Source: DASQUK01 sp963756425 (lineage in GTDB: Bacteria; Actinomycetota; Acidimicrobiia; Acidimicrobiales; VFJN01). Taken from it: 64,000 nucleotides of DNA. The stretch is from NCBI GenBank assembly GCA_963756425.1, contig CAVWNW010000004.1:248001-312000 (forward strand). The letters are read 5' to 3'. Made by a program: the position numbers and the translations under genes. The notes beneath the pieces are model-generated. The model ran no database searches, was not told the DNA's origin, and saw only the letters and a program-made list of their open reading frames with translations. Every line of letters begins with the position of its first letter. The first letter of the stretch is position 1. Positions 18,825 through 27,540 of the stretch are shown one piece after another.

Positions 18825-19841
18825 TCACGCCTCCTTGGCGGCCCGGCTGGGTGCCACCCGGGGCGGCTCGTTGGGCATCTTGGGGTAGACGGGCGGCCAG
18901 GGCGCGTCCATGAGCCCGTTAGCCATGTCGCGCTCGGACATGGCCAGCAGCGGCTCGATCGACTGGGGATCGTCGGCCATCGTCGCCCACGGGTCGCCGC
19001 GGTCCGCGACGCGGGCCGGCACGCTCGACAGGGTGAGGTCGTCGGGGTGCACGTCGTTCAGCTCGTCCCACGACAGCGGGGTCGACACCTGCCCGCCGAC
19101 CCGAGCCCGCACCGACCAGGCGCCGAACACCGTCTTGTGGGGTGCGTTCTGGTTGTAGTCGATGAAGATCCGCTCGCCCCGCTCCTCCTTCCACCACGCG
19201 GCGGTGATGAGGTCGGGTCGGCGGCGCTCGAGCTCGCGGGCCACCGCCACCGCGGCCGCCCGGACCTGGTACGAGTCCCACCGCGGCTGAAGCCGGGCGT
19301 ACACGTGGATGCCCCGGTTGCCGGTGGTCTTGGGGAACGTCGCGATGCCCACCTCATCGAGCAGCGCCTTCACCTCGACGGCCGCCTGCGCCGCCTCGGC
19401 GAAGCCGGTGCCCGGCTGGGGATCGAGGTCCAGGCGCAGCTCGTCGGCGTGGTCGGGATCGACGGCGAGGTTGGGCCAGACGTGGAACCCGAGGCAGGTG
19501 AGGTTGACGGCCCAGGCGACGTGAGCGACGTCGGCGGCCACCAGCGCCTGCGACGGGGTGCCGTTGACGGTGGTGACGGTCGTCGTCTGCAGCCAGTCGG
19601 GGATGTCCTTGGGCACCCGCTTCTGGAAGAAGCTGGGCCCGCCGGCCCCCTCGGGGAAGCGCTGCATCAGCACCGGGCGCCCGCCCATCGCCCGCATGAG
19701 CGCATCCTCGATGGCGAGGTAGTAGTGGACGAGGTCGAGCTTGGTCTCGCCCCGCTCGGGGAAGAACACCTTCTGCGGGCTGGTGATGCGCACCTCGTGC
19801 CCCGCCGCCTCGACCACCTCGACGTCGCTCGCGGGCGCCAT
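18825..19841 (-). CDS. LigD-type polymerase domain protein (NHEJ)
   Basis: Stand-alone archaeo-eukaryotic primase/polymerase of the LigD type (338 residues), which fills gaps during non-homologous end joining. Features are VRITSPQKVFFPE, KLDLVHYYLAI, LMQRFPEG, FFQKRVPKDIPDWL, DELRLDLDPQPGTGF with the paired catalytic Asp residues, TTGNRGIHVYARLQP and IFIDYNQNAPHKT. Ligase and Ku are not next to it. The start MAPASDVEVV at 19841 matches the homology boundary. It is followed upstream by the palindrome of the nuclease unit. Confidence 0.9.
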   Translation of the reverse strand: MAPASDVEVVEAAGHEVRITSPQKVFFPERGETKLDLVHYYLAIEDALMRAMGGRPVLMQRFPEGAGGPSFFQKRVPKDIPDWLQTTTVTTVNGTPSQALVAADVAHVAWAVNLTCLGFHVWPNLAVDPDHADELRLDLDPQPGTGFAEAAQAAVEVKALLDEVGIATFPKTTGNRGIHVYARLQPRWDSYQVRAAAVAVARELERRRPDLITAAWWKEERGERIFIDYNQNAPHKTVFGAWSVRARVGGQVSTPLSWDELNDVHPDDLTLSSVPARVADRGDPWATMADDPQSIEPLLAMSERDMANGLMDAPWPPVYPKMPNEPPRVAPSRAAKEA

Positions 19842-19881
19842 GGGAGGCACCGGTAGCGGGCACGCCCCCGGGCCCATCGCC

Positions 19882-19928
19882 GTCTTTGAAGATCTTCCGG
19901 GCTTATGGCCCGGAAGATCTTCAAAGAC
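19882..19928. repeat. Palindrome at the 3' end of the nuclease gene
   Basis: A perfect inverted repeat with 21-bp arms (starting GTCTTTGAAGATC) around a 5-nt loop. Its outer arm contains the stop codon of the AbiEi/DUF559 gene. The same GTCTTTGAAG terminus begins the palindrome at 20891-20937 on the other side of that gene. Confidence 0.85.
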
Positions 19929-20846
19929 TCCGGAGGCGGGTCTCGACGAGGCGGGTCAGCTCACGCCGGATCGCCGACCGGCGCTCGCGGAGGTGCGTCG
20001 ACGTGTACCGGAGCAGGTACCACCCGTCGAGCACGAGACGGTTCTGTCGCTCGTCACAGTGATCGAGCGATTCGCGGGTGGCACGCGTCTCGAGCCCGTC
20101 GACCTCGACGCCCACCTTCACCGCCGGCACTACGAAATCGAGCACGTACCGCCGCCCGTCGAGCTCGACCCCGTACTGATACTCGACCCGCACGCCGGTG
20201 GTCGCAGCGATCGCGGCGAACGTCGACTCGAGCGGGCTGTACGACTTGACGCCACCGAGCGCCCGCCTCTGGAGCGCGTGGCGAAGCACACCGAGGCCAC
20301 GCCGACCAGGCCGTGAGAGATCGTCGACAAGCCGTTGCAATCCATCGACGTTGAAGCGGTCGAGGTACAGCCCACGCTCGATGGCGGTCGGCACCAGTTC
20401 CGGGGCAACCGCCCCAAGGTCGCCGACCGTTCGAATCGGGTTGGTGACGGGAATGCCGCGTCGCCGGGCCACGTCGACGGTCGCGCAGGTCGGTGCTCCG
20501 GTGCAGCACGGCCCCCGAGGGTGTCGGACAGTGTTCGTACGGGAGGACGATCTCGACCGGCGCGGGAGGATCGATCAACCCCCACAGCACGCGCGGCCGC
20601 ACGGTGCGACGCCAGTGCCCGGGGACCCGCCGCCAAGCACGCGGCCAACACCGCTTGCTGCCAGCTCCGCCTCGCGCCGATCGTGCGGAACACGCCGGCG
20701 TCGAGCCGCACGAGCGAGCCGCGGTCCAGGCGGGCGCGCAGCTGGTCCGGGGTGATGCCGTCACCGACGATGTCGGCCAGCGTGACCACGCCGTGCTGTG
20801 GCACGGCGAGACGGTCGATGCGGCCGTCGACGGTGCGCGTCTTCAT
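19921..20846 (-). pseudogene. AbiEi-like HTH + DUF559 (Vsr-like PD-(D/E)xK) nuclease, frameshifted
   Basis: Three reading frames assemble into one ~305-residue protein. Frame one (from ATG 20846) gives a winged-helix antitoxin-like domain: QHGVVTLADIVGDGITPDQLRARLDRGSLVRLDAGVFRTIG. Frame two gives LWGLIDPPAPVEIVLPYEHCPTPSGAVLHRS (about 20480-20600). Frame three gives DVARRRGIPVTNPIRTVGDLG and then DUF559: SPLESTFAAIAATTGVRVEYQ, YVLDFVVPAVKVGVEVDG, LDGWYLLRYTSTHLRER. At least two single-base shifts are needed. DUF559 belongs to the Vsr-like endonuclease fold, and AbiEi-type domains are self-regulating DNA binders. Palindromes bracket the gene. Confidence 0.75.
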
Positions 20847-20870
20847 CCGCCAATTAGACCGTTTGGGTAT

Positions 20871-20883
20871 GACAGTTACTGTC
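20871..20883. promoter_or_regulatory. Candidate operator palindrome
   Basis: GACAGTTACTGTC is a perfect 13-bp palindrome 25 bp upstream of the start of the AbiEi-like/DUF559 gene, in a short AT-richer stretch. Its position suits autoregulation by the N-terminal winged helix; this is inference. Confidence 0.4.
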
Positions 20884-20890
20884 GACTCAT

Positions 20891-20937
20891 GTCTTTGAAG
20901 AAAAACCGGGGTAGAGCCCCGGAAAACCTTCAAAGAC
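20891..20937. repeat. Palindrome upstream of the nuclease gene
   Basis: GTCTTTGAAG (20891-20900) pairs with CTTCAAAGAC (20928-20937). Inside lies a second stem, CCGGGG/CCCCGG, separated by A-rich internal loops. The outer arms are the same as in the palindrome at 19882-19928, so the two hairpins bracket the AbiEi/DUF559 gene. Confidence 0.8.
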
Positions 20938-20955
20938 GTGGTTCCCCGCCGCCCG

Positions 20956-21972
20956 TCACCACCCCCGCAGGTCGACCGGCCAGACGTCGGTGACCTCGGC
21001 GTCGGGGCCCTGGCCGACCACCACGAACATCCGGTCGTGCAGGGCGACGGTGGGGTCGACGTGGGCGGGCAGGACCCGCACCCGGTCGCCGACCCGGACC
21101 GGGCGATCGGCGCGGGTCCCGAACGTGATGTGCTCGTCGGACACGAACCAGCAGTCGCCTGCGGCGACCACGGTGGGGTTGCCGTGGTCCATGCCCAGCG
21201 CCTTGAGCCCGGCGTCGAGCACCGCCCACCCGCCCGGGTTGACGGAGATCACGCTGGTCCAGAGGTACAGCGCGTTGCGGAAGGCCGGGGCGTGGGGCAG
21301 GTACTCGGTGTCCATCAGGCAGTACGAGCCCGCCTGGATCTCGGTCGCCCACGGGTTGCAGTCGTACGTCCCCGTGCCGCCGGCGGACACGATGTCGCCC
21401 CCGACGTCGGCGTGCGCCGCCAGGAGCAGCTTCATCGACGCCTCCACCGCCGCCACCTTCTGTTCCCGCGGCTCGCGCATGAGGTGGCCCTCGTAGCCCA
21501 TGACGCCCCGCACCTCGAGGCCCGCCGCCCGGGCCTGCGCGGCGATCCGGCCGGCGTCGCTGGGCTCGCAGCCGCAGCGGGGGAGGCCGACGTTGACGTC
21601 GACCAGCACCTCCCGGACACCGCCGGCGGCGGCCGCCGCCACCGTCTCGTCGGAGTCGACCGCGACCGTGACCCGTGCGGCCCCGGACGCAACCACGGCG
21701 CCCAGCCGCCGGCAGTCGAGGACCTCGTTGGCCAGCAGCAGGTCGCTGCCGAGATCGACGGCGGCCATGCCCTCGACCTCACGGATCGTGGCGCAGCAGA
21801 ACGTGCGGTGGCCGGCCGAGGCGAGCTCGCGGGCCAGCGCCGTCGACTTGAACGCCTTGACGTGGGGGCGCAGCCGCGGCCCGGGTAGGGCACCCGCCAT
21901 CGTCGTCACGTTGTGGTCGAAGGCATGGCGGTCGACGACGAGCGTCGGCGTGGCAACGTCCCCCAACCTCAT
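20956..21972 (-). CDS. D-threonine aldolase / D-serine dehydratase-like PLP enzyme
   Basis: A 338-residue member of the alanine-racemase-like fold III PLP family. LGDVATPTLVVDRHAFDHNV is the usual start, LRPHVKAFKSTALAREL carries the PLP Lys, EVRGVMGYEGHLM and AGGTGTYD bind phosphate, and the C-terminal VGDRVRVLPAHVDPTVALHD contains the metal ligands (HxDPTxxLHD) of the metal-activated branch. It cleaves or dehydrates D-hydroxyamino acids; which one cannot be told. ATG 21972 is chosen over 22029, which enters the neighbouring tRNA region. Confidence 0.88.
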   Translation of the reverse strand: MRLGDVATPTLVVDRHAFDHNVTTMAGALPGPRLRPHVKAFKSTALARELASAGHRTFCCATIREVEGMAAVDLGSDLLLANEVLDCRRLGAVVASGAARVTVAVDSDETVAAAAAGGVREVLVDVNVGLPRCGCEPSDAGRIAAQARAAGLEVRGVMGYEGHLMREPREQKVAAVEASMKLLLAAHADVGGDIVSAGGTGTYDCNPWATEIQAGSYCLMDTEYLPHAPAFRNALYLWTSVISVNPGGWAVLDAGLKALGMDHGNPTVVAAGDCWFVSDEHITFGTRADRPVRVGDRVRVLPAHVDPTVALHDRMFVVVGQGPDAEVTDVWPVDLRGW

Positions 21973-22033
21973 GGGCCCGACGCTACCCGGCGCCTGGACG
22001 CCCGGGTCGGCGCCGGCTCGCGACATCACGAGG

Positions 22034-22106
22034 TGCCGGCGGTGGGATTCGAACCCACACTGACCAGGTCCTAGGCCTGGCGCCTCTGCCGTTGGGCTAC
22101 GCCGGC
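22034..22106 (-). tRNA. tRNA with anticodon UAG, atypical
   Basis: A complete cloverleaf can be read: acceptor GCCGGCG/CGCCGGC with discriminator A, 3-bp D stem (GCC/GGC), anticodon stem CCAGG/CCTGG, loop CCTAGGA, 5-nt variable loop TCAGT, and T arm GTGGG-TTCGAAT-CCCAC. The loop gives anticodon UAG (nominally Leu, CUA), but the universal U33 is C, and the long variable arm of bacterial tRNA-Leu is missing. CCA is not encoded. It lies just upstream of clpP on the other strand. The body is sound, so it is a real tRNA-like gene of uncertain identity. Confidence 0.8.
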
Positions 22107-22172
22107 TCGACCGCCGAGCATACGAGCCCCGCAGTGCGGGACCTTCGCCGGGCGCCGCTACCCTCGGGCGCC

Positions 22173-22766
<594 letters not shown>

Positions 22767-22838
22767 CGCCGGCCCGCCAGCAGGGCCAGCTGAGCAGCAG
22801 CGCCCGGTTGCGCCCCACTGCGCGAGCGGCGAAGAGCG

Positions 22839-23090
22839 CTACGTGGTGGCGCCGCCGCCCTTGTCGCCCTCGCCCGAGAGCTTGTCCACGGCGTCGTGGG
22901 CGGCGTCCCGAGCCTTGTCGACGTGCTCCGTGTACTTGCCGCCGGTCTTGTCGTCGACGACGTCGCCGGCCTTGTCGATTGCCGCGTCGGCCTTGTCGCT
23001 GTGCTGGCTGAAGAGACCCCTCGCCCTGTCGCCGAACCTTTGAGCGACTTCCTTGACCTTGTCGACGATGCCTTCGTTCCCTGCGGGCAT
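22839..23090 (-). CDS. MT0933-like antitoxin protein
   Basis: An 83-residue, lysine/aspartate-rich protein (DKVKEVAQRFGDRARG, IDKAGDVVDDKTGGKYTEHVDKARDAA). The AGDVVDDKTGGKY segment is the hallmark of Rv0909/MT0933-type antitoxins. No toxin gene (Rv0910-like) is adjacent, so its role as an antitoxin here is open. It lies upstream of rpe on the same strand, 17 bp away. Confidence 0.8.
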   Translation of the reverse strand: MPAGNEGIVDKVKEVAQRFGDRARGLFSQHSDKADAAIDKAGDVVDDKTGGKYTEHVDKARDAAHDAVDKLSGEGDKGGGATT

Positions 23091-23107
23091 GGGTCATTCT
23101 CCTTTGC

Positions 23108-23800
23108 TCAACGGGCCCCCCTGGCGACGTCACGCAGCTCGGTCACCGCGTGCTCCAGCCCCAGAGGGTCTCGGTAGAGTGCGGAGCCCGCCACCAGGAC
23201 GTTGGCGCCGGCGCGGGCGGCACCCCCGGCCGTCGACGGCGCGACGCCGCCGTCGACCTCGAGATCACAGTCCCAGCCTCCCTCGACGATCATGCGACGT
23301 ACGGCCGCGATCTTCGGCTCCATGGTCGCGATGTAGTCCTGGCCGCCGAACCCGGGATTGACCGTCATCACCAGCACCAGCGAGCAGAGGTCGAGGACGT
23401 GGGCCACGGCTGCGACCGGTGTGGCGGGGTTGAGGGCCACCCCCGCGTCGGCGCCCAGGTCGCGCACCCGCCCCAGCGTCCGATGCAGGTGCCGAGTGGA
23501 CTCGGCGTGCACGATCAGCAGCCGGCACCCCGCCTCCACGCATCGCGCCAGCAGCTCGTCGGGCTCGTCGACCATGAGGTGGGCTTCGAACGGGACGCTG
23601 ACCCGTGATCGGCACGAGGCGATGACGTCGGGGCCGAAGGTCAGGTTGGGGACGAAGCGTCCGTCCATCACGTCCCACTGGATGCGATCTGCGCCGGCCT
23701 TCTCGAGGGCCAGCACCTCGTCGCCCAGCCGCGAGAAGTCCGCCGGCAACACCGACGGCGCAATCTCGACGGGGCGCTCGGTGGCGGCGGGGGAGGCCAC
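23108..23800 (-). CDS. rpe: Ribulose-phosphate 3-epimerase
   Basis: Pentose-phosphate and Calvin-type enzyme interconverting ribulose-5-P and xylulose-5-P (230 residues, TIM barrel). IAPSVLPADFSRLGDEV, IQWDVMDGRFVPNLTFGPDVI, FEAHLMVDEPDELL, VMTVNPGFGGQDYI and LEVDGGVAPSTA are the conserved metal and phosphate motifs. ATG 23800 is used. Confidence 0.95.
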   Translation of the reverse strand: MASPAATERPVEIAPSVLPADFSRLGDEVLALEKAGADRIQWDVMDGRFVPNLTFGPDVIASCRSRVSVPFEAHLMVDEPDELLARCVEAGCRLLIVHAESTRHLHRTLGRVRDLGADAGVALNPATPVAAVAHVLDLCSLVLVMTVNPGFGGQDYIATMEPKIAAVRRMIVEGGWDCDLEVDGGVAPSTAGGAARAGANVLVAGSALYRDPLGLEHAVTELRDVARGAR

Positions 23801-23876
23801 GACAGGGATGCTACGACACCGCCGTGATGTGGCGTACCCGTCGATGACGCCTGGCTTCGCGCCCGTGGGCCGGGAC

Positions 23877-24869
23877 CTAGCTCAGCGCCACCTGCAGCCG
23901 CACGACCGTGCCACCCGGCTCGGTCCGGACCTGCACCAGGTCGCACAGCTGCTGGACCAGCCAGAGGCCCCGGCCGTGCAGCTGCCGGCTGGTGGGTCGG
24001 CGCCGACCCACCAGGGGATCGGTGATGTACCCCGTGTCGGCCACCTCGCACATCAGGCTTGCACCGTCGACCCAGAGCCGGAGCCGGCCGTGACCGCCGC
24101 CGTGGCGGAGGCTGTTGGTGGCGAGCTCGGTGACCGCTAGCGCCAGGTCGCCGGCGCGTCCGGGCGAGGCGCCGGCCTCGTCCGCGTGCGCCACGACTCG
24201 GCGACGCAGGACGCCCAGGCTGGCGTCACCGATCGCCAGCTCGAGCGTGCCGGGACCGGCAGGAGGTTCGGGCAGCGGGTCCCGGAACTGCCAGGGTGAC
24301 GGCGCTGCGCCCGGTCCGCCGTACCCCTGCCTGGCGAACTCGGCGCTCGCGGCCGACTCGGTCCCGTTGCGGACGAAGGGGTGGGTGCGCCGGGCCTCGG
24401 CCACGGTCGCTGTCCCGAGCGTCGCGGTGTCGTAGGGGCAGAGCAGCGTCCAGGCGGGCTGGGGCGGGAAGGCCACGTTGAGCAGCGCCTCGTGCAGCTG
24501 GCACTCCACGAGCTCGGCGTCGCTGCGGCTCGCCGAAACCGGCTCGCCGATGCCCCGGGCGCCGTAGCCCGCGCCTGCGTGGTCGGTGGCGAAGCGGTAC
24601 CAGGCGTCGAGGATGCGCCCCGGGTTGCGGCCGACGACTCCCATGTCGGCGAACTCCACGGCGCCCGCCTGGTCACCCAGCGCCGACCGCAGCAGCCCGA
24701 TCTTGCGGGCATCGACGACGGTCAGGACCGCTTCGCCGGCGGCCAGTCCCTCCCGGATGAACGCCGACGTCGCGGACACGAACTCGGCCTCGCCGGCGTA
24801 CAGCAGCGCCTCGTGCCGGAAGGACGCCTGCCCCGTTCCCTCGGTCGCCGCTTCGGCCGCCGAGGTCAT
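23877..24869 (-). CDS. MEDS-domain sensor with HATPase_c domain
   Basis: A 330-residue cytoplasmic sensor. Residues 18-180 (FRHEALLYAGEAEFVSATSAFIREGLAAGEAVLTVV, TLLCPYDTATL) match the MEDS domain, which is linked to methanogen/methylotroph sensory proteins. The C-terminal third (LALAVTELATNSLRHGGGHGRLRLWV, VADTGYI, HGRGLWLVQQLCD) is an RsbW-like HATPase domain with N, G1 and G2 boxes. There is no phospho-acceptor His domain, so it probably acts as an anti-sigma type kinase; partner unknown. Confidence 0.85.
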   Translation of the reverse strand: MTSAAEAATEGTGQASFRHEALLYAGEAEFVSATSAFIREGLAAGEAVLTVVDARKIGLLRSALGDQAGAVEFADMGVVGRNPGRILDAWYRFATDHAGAGYGARGIGEPVSASRSDAELVECQLHEALLNVAFPPQPAWTLLCPYDTATLGTATVAEARRTHPFVRNGTESAASAEFARQGYGGPGAAPSPWQFRDPLPEPPAGPGTLELAIGDASLGVLRRRVVAHADEAGASPGRAGDLALAVTELATNSLRHGGGHGRLRLWVDGASLMCEVADTGYITDPLVGRRRPTSRQLHGRGLWLVQQLCDLVQVRTEPGGTVVRLQVALS

Positions 24870-25085
24870 GCGGGACGCCGCCGACAGGACGGGCGGTCCG
24901 GACGTCCATCCTGCTCAACCACGGGTGGGAGGCTACGTGCGGGCGCGTGTCGCACACAGTTCTGGTTCCCCGTCCGGCCAGCGCTAACCACGTCATGTGG
25001 CGGTGGAAATCGCCTGCACGTTGCCCATGACCCGGTCGAGGGTGGCGCCCTCCAGGCACCCCACCAGACGCCGGCCCCCGCCGCT

Positions 25086-25973
25086 TCAAGTGTCGGCGAC
25101 GGCAGTCCGCACCTGGGCGAGCCGTTCCGTGGACGCCAGCACCTCCCGCTGGTCGTCCACCAAGTGCCGGACGATCACGTCCGTGAAGCCCAGCTCTGCC
25201 AGCGCCCGCAACTGGTCCGCCACCCGCTCCGGTCCGCCCGTCACGCACGCAGAGGGATCGAAGCCCCGGTAGCCGCGGGCCACCACCGGGCCGGCGACGC
25301 GCTCGGCGTCGGCGTCGTCGACGCCGACGTGCACGTCCCGCCTGATGGCCACGGCTGCGGGCGTGCGGCCGTGCGTGGCCGCCCGGTCGAGATAGATCGC
25401 GGCGAGGGCGCCCGCCTGGTCGGGGGTCGCCTCGGGACCGGCGAGCCAGCCGTCACCCAGCCGCGCCGCCCGGTCGATCGCCGCCGGTGCGTGCCCGCCC
25501 ACCCACACCTCCAGCGGTTCGGAGGGCACCGGAGCGATGCGGACCCCGTCCACCGGCTCGCCCGCGGCCAGGCGGCGCACCTCGTCGAGCGCCCGCTCGA
25601 AGTCCGAGCCCCGCCGTCGGATGTCCGCCCCCATCGCCGAGAACTGGGCATCGCCGTCACCTGCGGCGCACTGGAGGATGAACCGTCCCGCGGCGATGGC
25701 CGCCAGGGTGCCGACCTGCTCGGCCACGAGCACGGGGTTCCACAGAGCCAGGAGATACAGCGCCCCGGCGGGGCGGTCACCCCACTCAGCGAGCAGGCGG
25801 CCCAGCATGGGAGTGTTCTGGTAGTAGGGGACGGGCACGGCGTGGTGGTCGCCGACGAACAGGCTGTCGAGCCCGGCGTCCCGGGACGCGCGGGCCTGCT
25901 CGACCATCCAGCGGGCCCCGGTGCGCGCATCGTCCACCAGGTAGCCACTGCGTAGCGAGACGCCGAGCTTCAT
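25086..25973 (-). CDS. LLM-class flavin/F420-dependent oxidoreductase
   Basis: Luciferase-like monooxygenase fold, 295 residues. LGVSLRSGYLVDDART, GLDSLFVGDHHAVPVPYYQNTPMLGRLLAEW, EQVGTLAAIAAGRFILQCAAGDG and VWVGGHAPAAIDRAARLGDGWLAGPE are typical. It starts 4 bp after the Fur-family gene on the same strand, so the two are likely cotranscribed; whether the enzyme relates to metal homeostasis is unclear. Confidence 0.87.
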   Translation of the reverse strand: MKLGVSLRSGYLVDDARTGARWMVEQARASRDAGLDSLFVGDHHAVPVPYYQNTPMLGRLLAEWGDRPAGALYLLALWNPVLVAEQVGTLAAIAAGRFILQCAAGDGDAQFSAMGADIRRRGSDFERALDEVRRLAAGEPVDGVRIAPVPSEPLEVWVGGHAPAAIDRAARLGDGWLAGPEATPDQAGALAAIYLDRAATHGRTPAAVAIRRDVHVGVDDADAERVAGPVVARGYRGFDPSACVTGGPERVADQLRALAELGFTDVIVRHLVDDQREVLASTERLAQVRTAVADT

Positions 25974-25977
25974 GGCG

Positions 25978-26424
25978 CTACTCGCTACCGCTGCACGATG
26001 CGCACAGCCCGTGAAGGGGGGTGGCCCCAGGATCGAGGACGAACCCGTGCTCGCGGTGGAGGCGTGCGGCCACGGCGCCCAGGAGGCCGGCCGGTGCCTC
26101 GGCGACGCTGCCGCAGCGGTCGCAGACGAGGTGGTGGTGCTGGGCGACCGACAGGTGGAACACCGCGGGCCCCGGGCCGATCGGGATGCGAGCGATGACC
26201 CCGAGATCGACGAGCCGCTCGAGCGTGCGATACACGGTCGACTCGTGGAAGTGCGGGTGGTCGGCCCGCACGGCGTCGACGACGTCGGCGGCGGTCAGGT
26301 GATGCGAGGTGCTGGTCAGCATGGCGTCGATCACGGCGCGCCGCGATGCCGTCACCCGGCCGCCGTCGCGGCGCAGCCGGTCGAGAATGTCGTCGAGCGT
26401 GTCATCCACACGCGCGTCGCTCAC
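25978..26424 (-). CDS. Fur-family metalloregulator, probably Nur
   Basis: A 148-residue Fur-type repressor starting at GTG 26424. The winged helix includes VTASRRAVIDAMLTS and FHESTVYRTLERLVDLGVI (recognition helix). The dimer domain has HHHLVCDRCGSV and GLCASCSGSE, providing metal-site His and two CxxC structural zinc sites. It is divergent from a nickel/cobalt ECF transporter with a Nur-like box in between, so nickel sensing is the best guess; Zur or Fur cannot be fully excluded. Confidence 0.88.
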   Translation of the reverse strand: MSDARVDDTLDDILDRLRRDGGRVTASRRAVIDAMLTSTSHHLTAADVVDAVRADHPHFHESTVYRTLERLVDLGVIARIPIGPGPAVFHLSVAQHHHLVCDRCGSVAEAPAGLLGAVAARLHREHGFVLDPGATPLHGLCASCSGSE

Positions 26425-26462
26425 GAATACAGCGTACGACAGCTATCGCGAACCGTTCCCTG

Positions 26463-26479
26463 TTGCCAGAGACTCGCAT
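26463..26479. promoter_or_regulatory. Candidate Nur box
   Basis: TTGCCA-GAGAC-TCGCAT resembles the actinobacterial Nur site TTGCAA-N5-TTGCAA, matching the TTGC and GCA halves. It lies 14 bp before the cbiM start and 39 bp from the divergent Fur-family gene, the right place to control both. Confidence 0.5.
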
Positions 26480-26492
26480 TAAGGTGAGATCC

Positions 26493-27188
26493 ATGCACAT
26501 TCCCGACGGGTTCATCGACGGGACGACGTCCGCCGGTGCCGCCGTGGTGGCGGCCGGCGGCCTGGGAGCCACCCTGCGACGGGCAGGCGAGGTGCTCGAC
26601 GAGCGCCGCGTGCCGCTCGCCGGGTTGGTGGCCGCGTTCGTCTTCGCCGTCCAGATGCTCAACTTCCCGGTGGTGAGCGGCACCAGCGGCCATCTGCTGG
26701 GCGGCGCGCTGGCCGCGGTCCTCGTTGGTCCGGCCGTGGGGGCGGTCTGCGTCACGGTGGTGCTGGCGGTGCAGGCCCTGCTGTTCGCAGATGGCGGCCT
26801 GTCCGCCCTGGGCCTCAACGTCCTCAACATGGCCCTGGTGACGGCGTTCGTCGGGTACGCCGTGTTCCTGTTGGCGCGCCGCGTGATGTCGCGGACCCCC
26901 TCCTCCGTGGTGGCCGCGGCGGGCATCGCCGCCGCCGTCTCGGTCGTGCTCTCGGCGCTGGCGTTCACCCTCGAGTACGCCGTAGGCGGCACCGGCACGG
27001 CCTCGGTTCCCACCGTCGCCGGGGCGATGGTGGGCGTGCACGTGCTGGTCGGCGTCGGCGAGGGTGTGATCACCGCATTGGTCGTCGGCGCGGTTCTCGC
27101 CACCCGGCCCGACCTGATCTGGGGTGCGCGTGACCTCGCCATCGACCAGGCAGACATCGCCCCGGTCGCCGAGGAGGTAGCGGCGTGA
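26493..27188 (+). CDS. cbiM: Nickel/cobalt ECF transporter substrate-binding subunit
   Basis: S component (CbiM/NikM, 231 residues) that binds Ni2+ or Co2+. The N-terminus MHIPDGFIDG is diagnostic, since the free amino group and His2 coordinate the metal. MLNFPVVSGTSGHLLGGALAAVLVGP and LFADGGLSALGLNVLNMALV are conserved TM segments. It overlaps the next gene by 4 bp. Confidence 0.95.
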   Translation: MHIPDGFIDGTTSAGAAVVAAGGLGATLRRAGEVLDERRVPLAGLVAAFVFAVQMLNFPVVSGTSGHLLGGALAAVLVGPAVGAVCVTVVLAVQALLFADGGLSALGLNVLNMALVTAFVGYAVFLLARRVMSRTPSSVVAAAGIAAAVSVVLSALAFTLEYAVGGTGTASVPTVAGAMVGVHVLVGVGEGVITALVVGAVLATRPDLIWGARDLAIDQADIAPVAEEVAA

Positions 27189-27529
27189 AGGGCGTCAGCC
27201 ACCGCGTGCGGTTCGGGTTCGGCGCCTTCATCGCCGCCGGACTGATCGTGGCGCTGGTGTTGGCATTCTTCGTGAGCCCGTCGGCCAGCGGCGACCCGGA
27301 CGGGCTCAACAAGGTGGCCATGGACAAGGGCTTCGCCAACACCGAGAAGGACCATGCCCTCGGCGACGCCCCCACCGCGGGGTACGAGGTGCGGGGGGTC
27401 GACGATGATCGCCTGTCCACGGGCGTGGCCGGCGTCATCGGCGTGGTGGTCACGTTCGCGGTCGCCGGCGGCGTGATGCTGCTCGTCAGACGGGCGCGCC
27501 GGACGAGCCCACGGGCCGTCCCGCACTAG
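27185..27529 (+). CDS. PDGLE-domain (CbiN-like) transporter component
   Basis: A 114-residue membrane protein with TM helices at residues ~14-34 and ~83-102. Between them lies SASGDPDGLNKVAMDKGF, the PDGLE signature of CbiN/NikN-type auxiliary subunits. It starts at GTG 27185 overlapping the cbiM stop and is followed by cbiQ 11 bp later. It probably helps metal loading of CbiM. Confidence 0.88.
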   Translation: MKGVSHRVRFGFGAFIAAGLIVALVLAFFVSPSASGDPDGLNKVAMDKGFANTEKDHALGDAPTAGYEVRGVDDDRLSTGVAGVIGVVVTFAVAGGVMLLVRRARRTSPRAVPH

Positions 27530-27540
27530 GCGGTCCTGCG

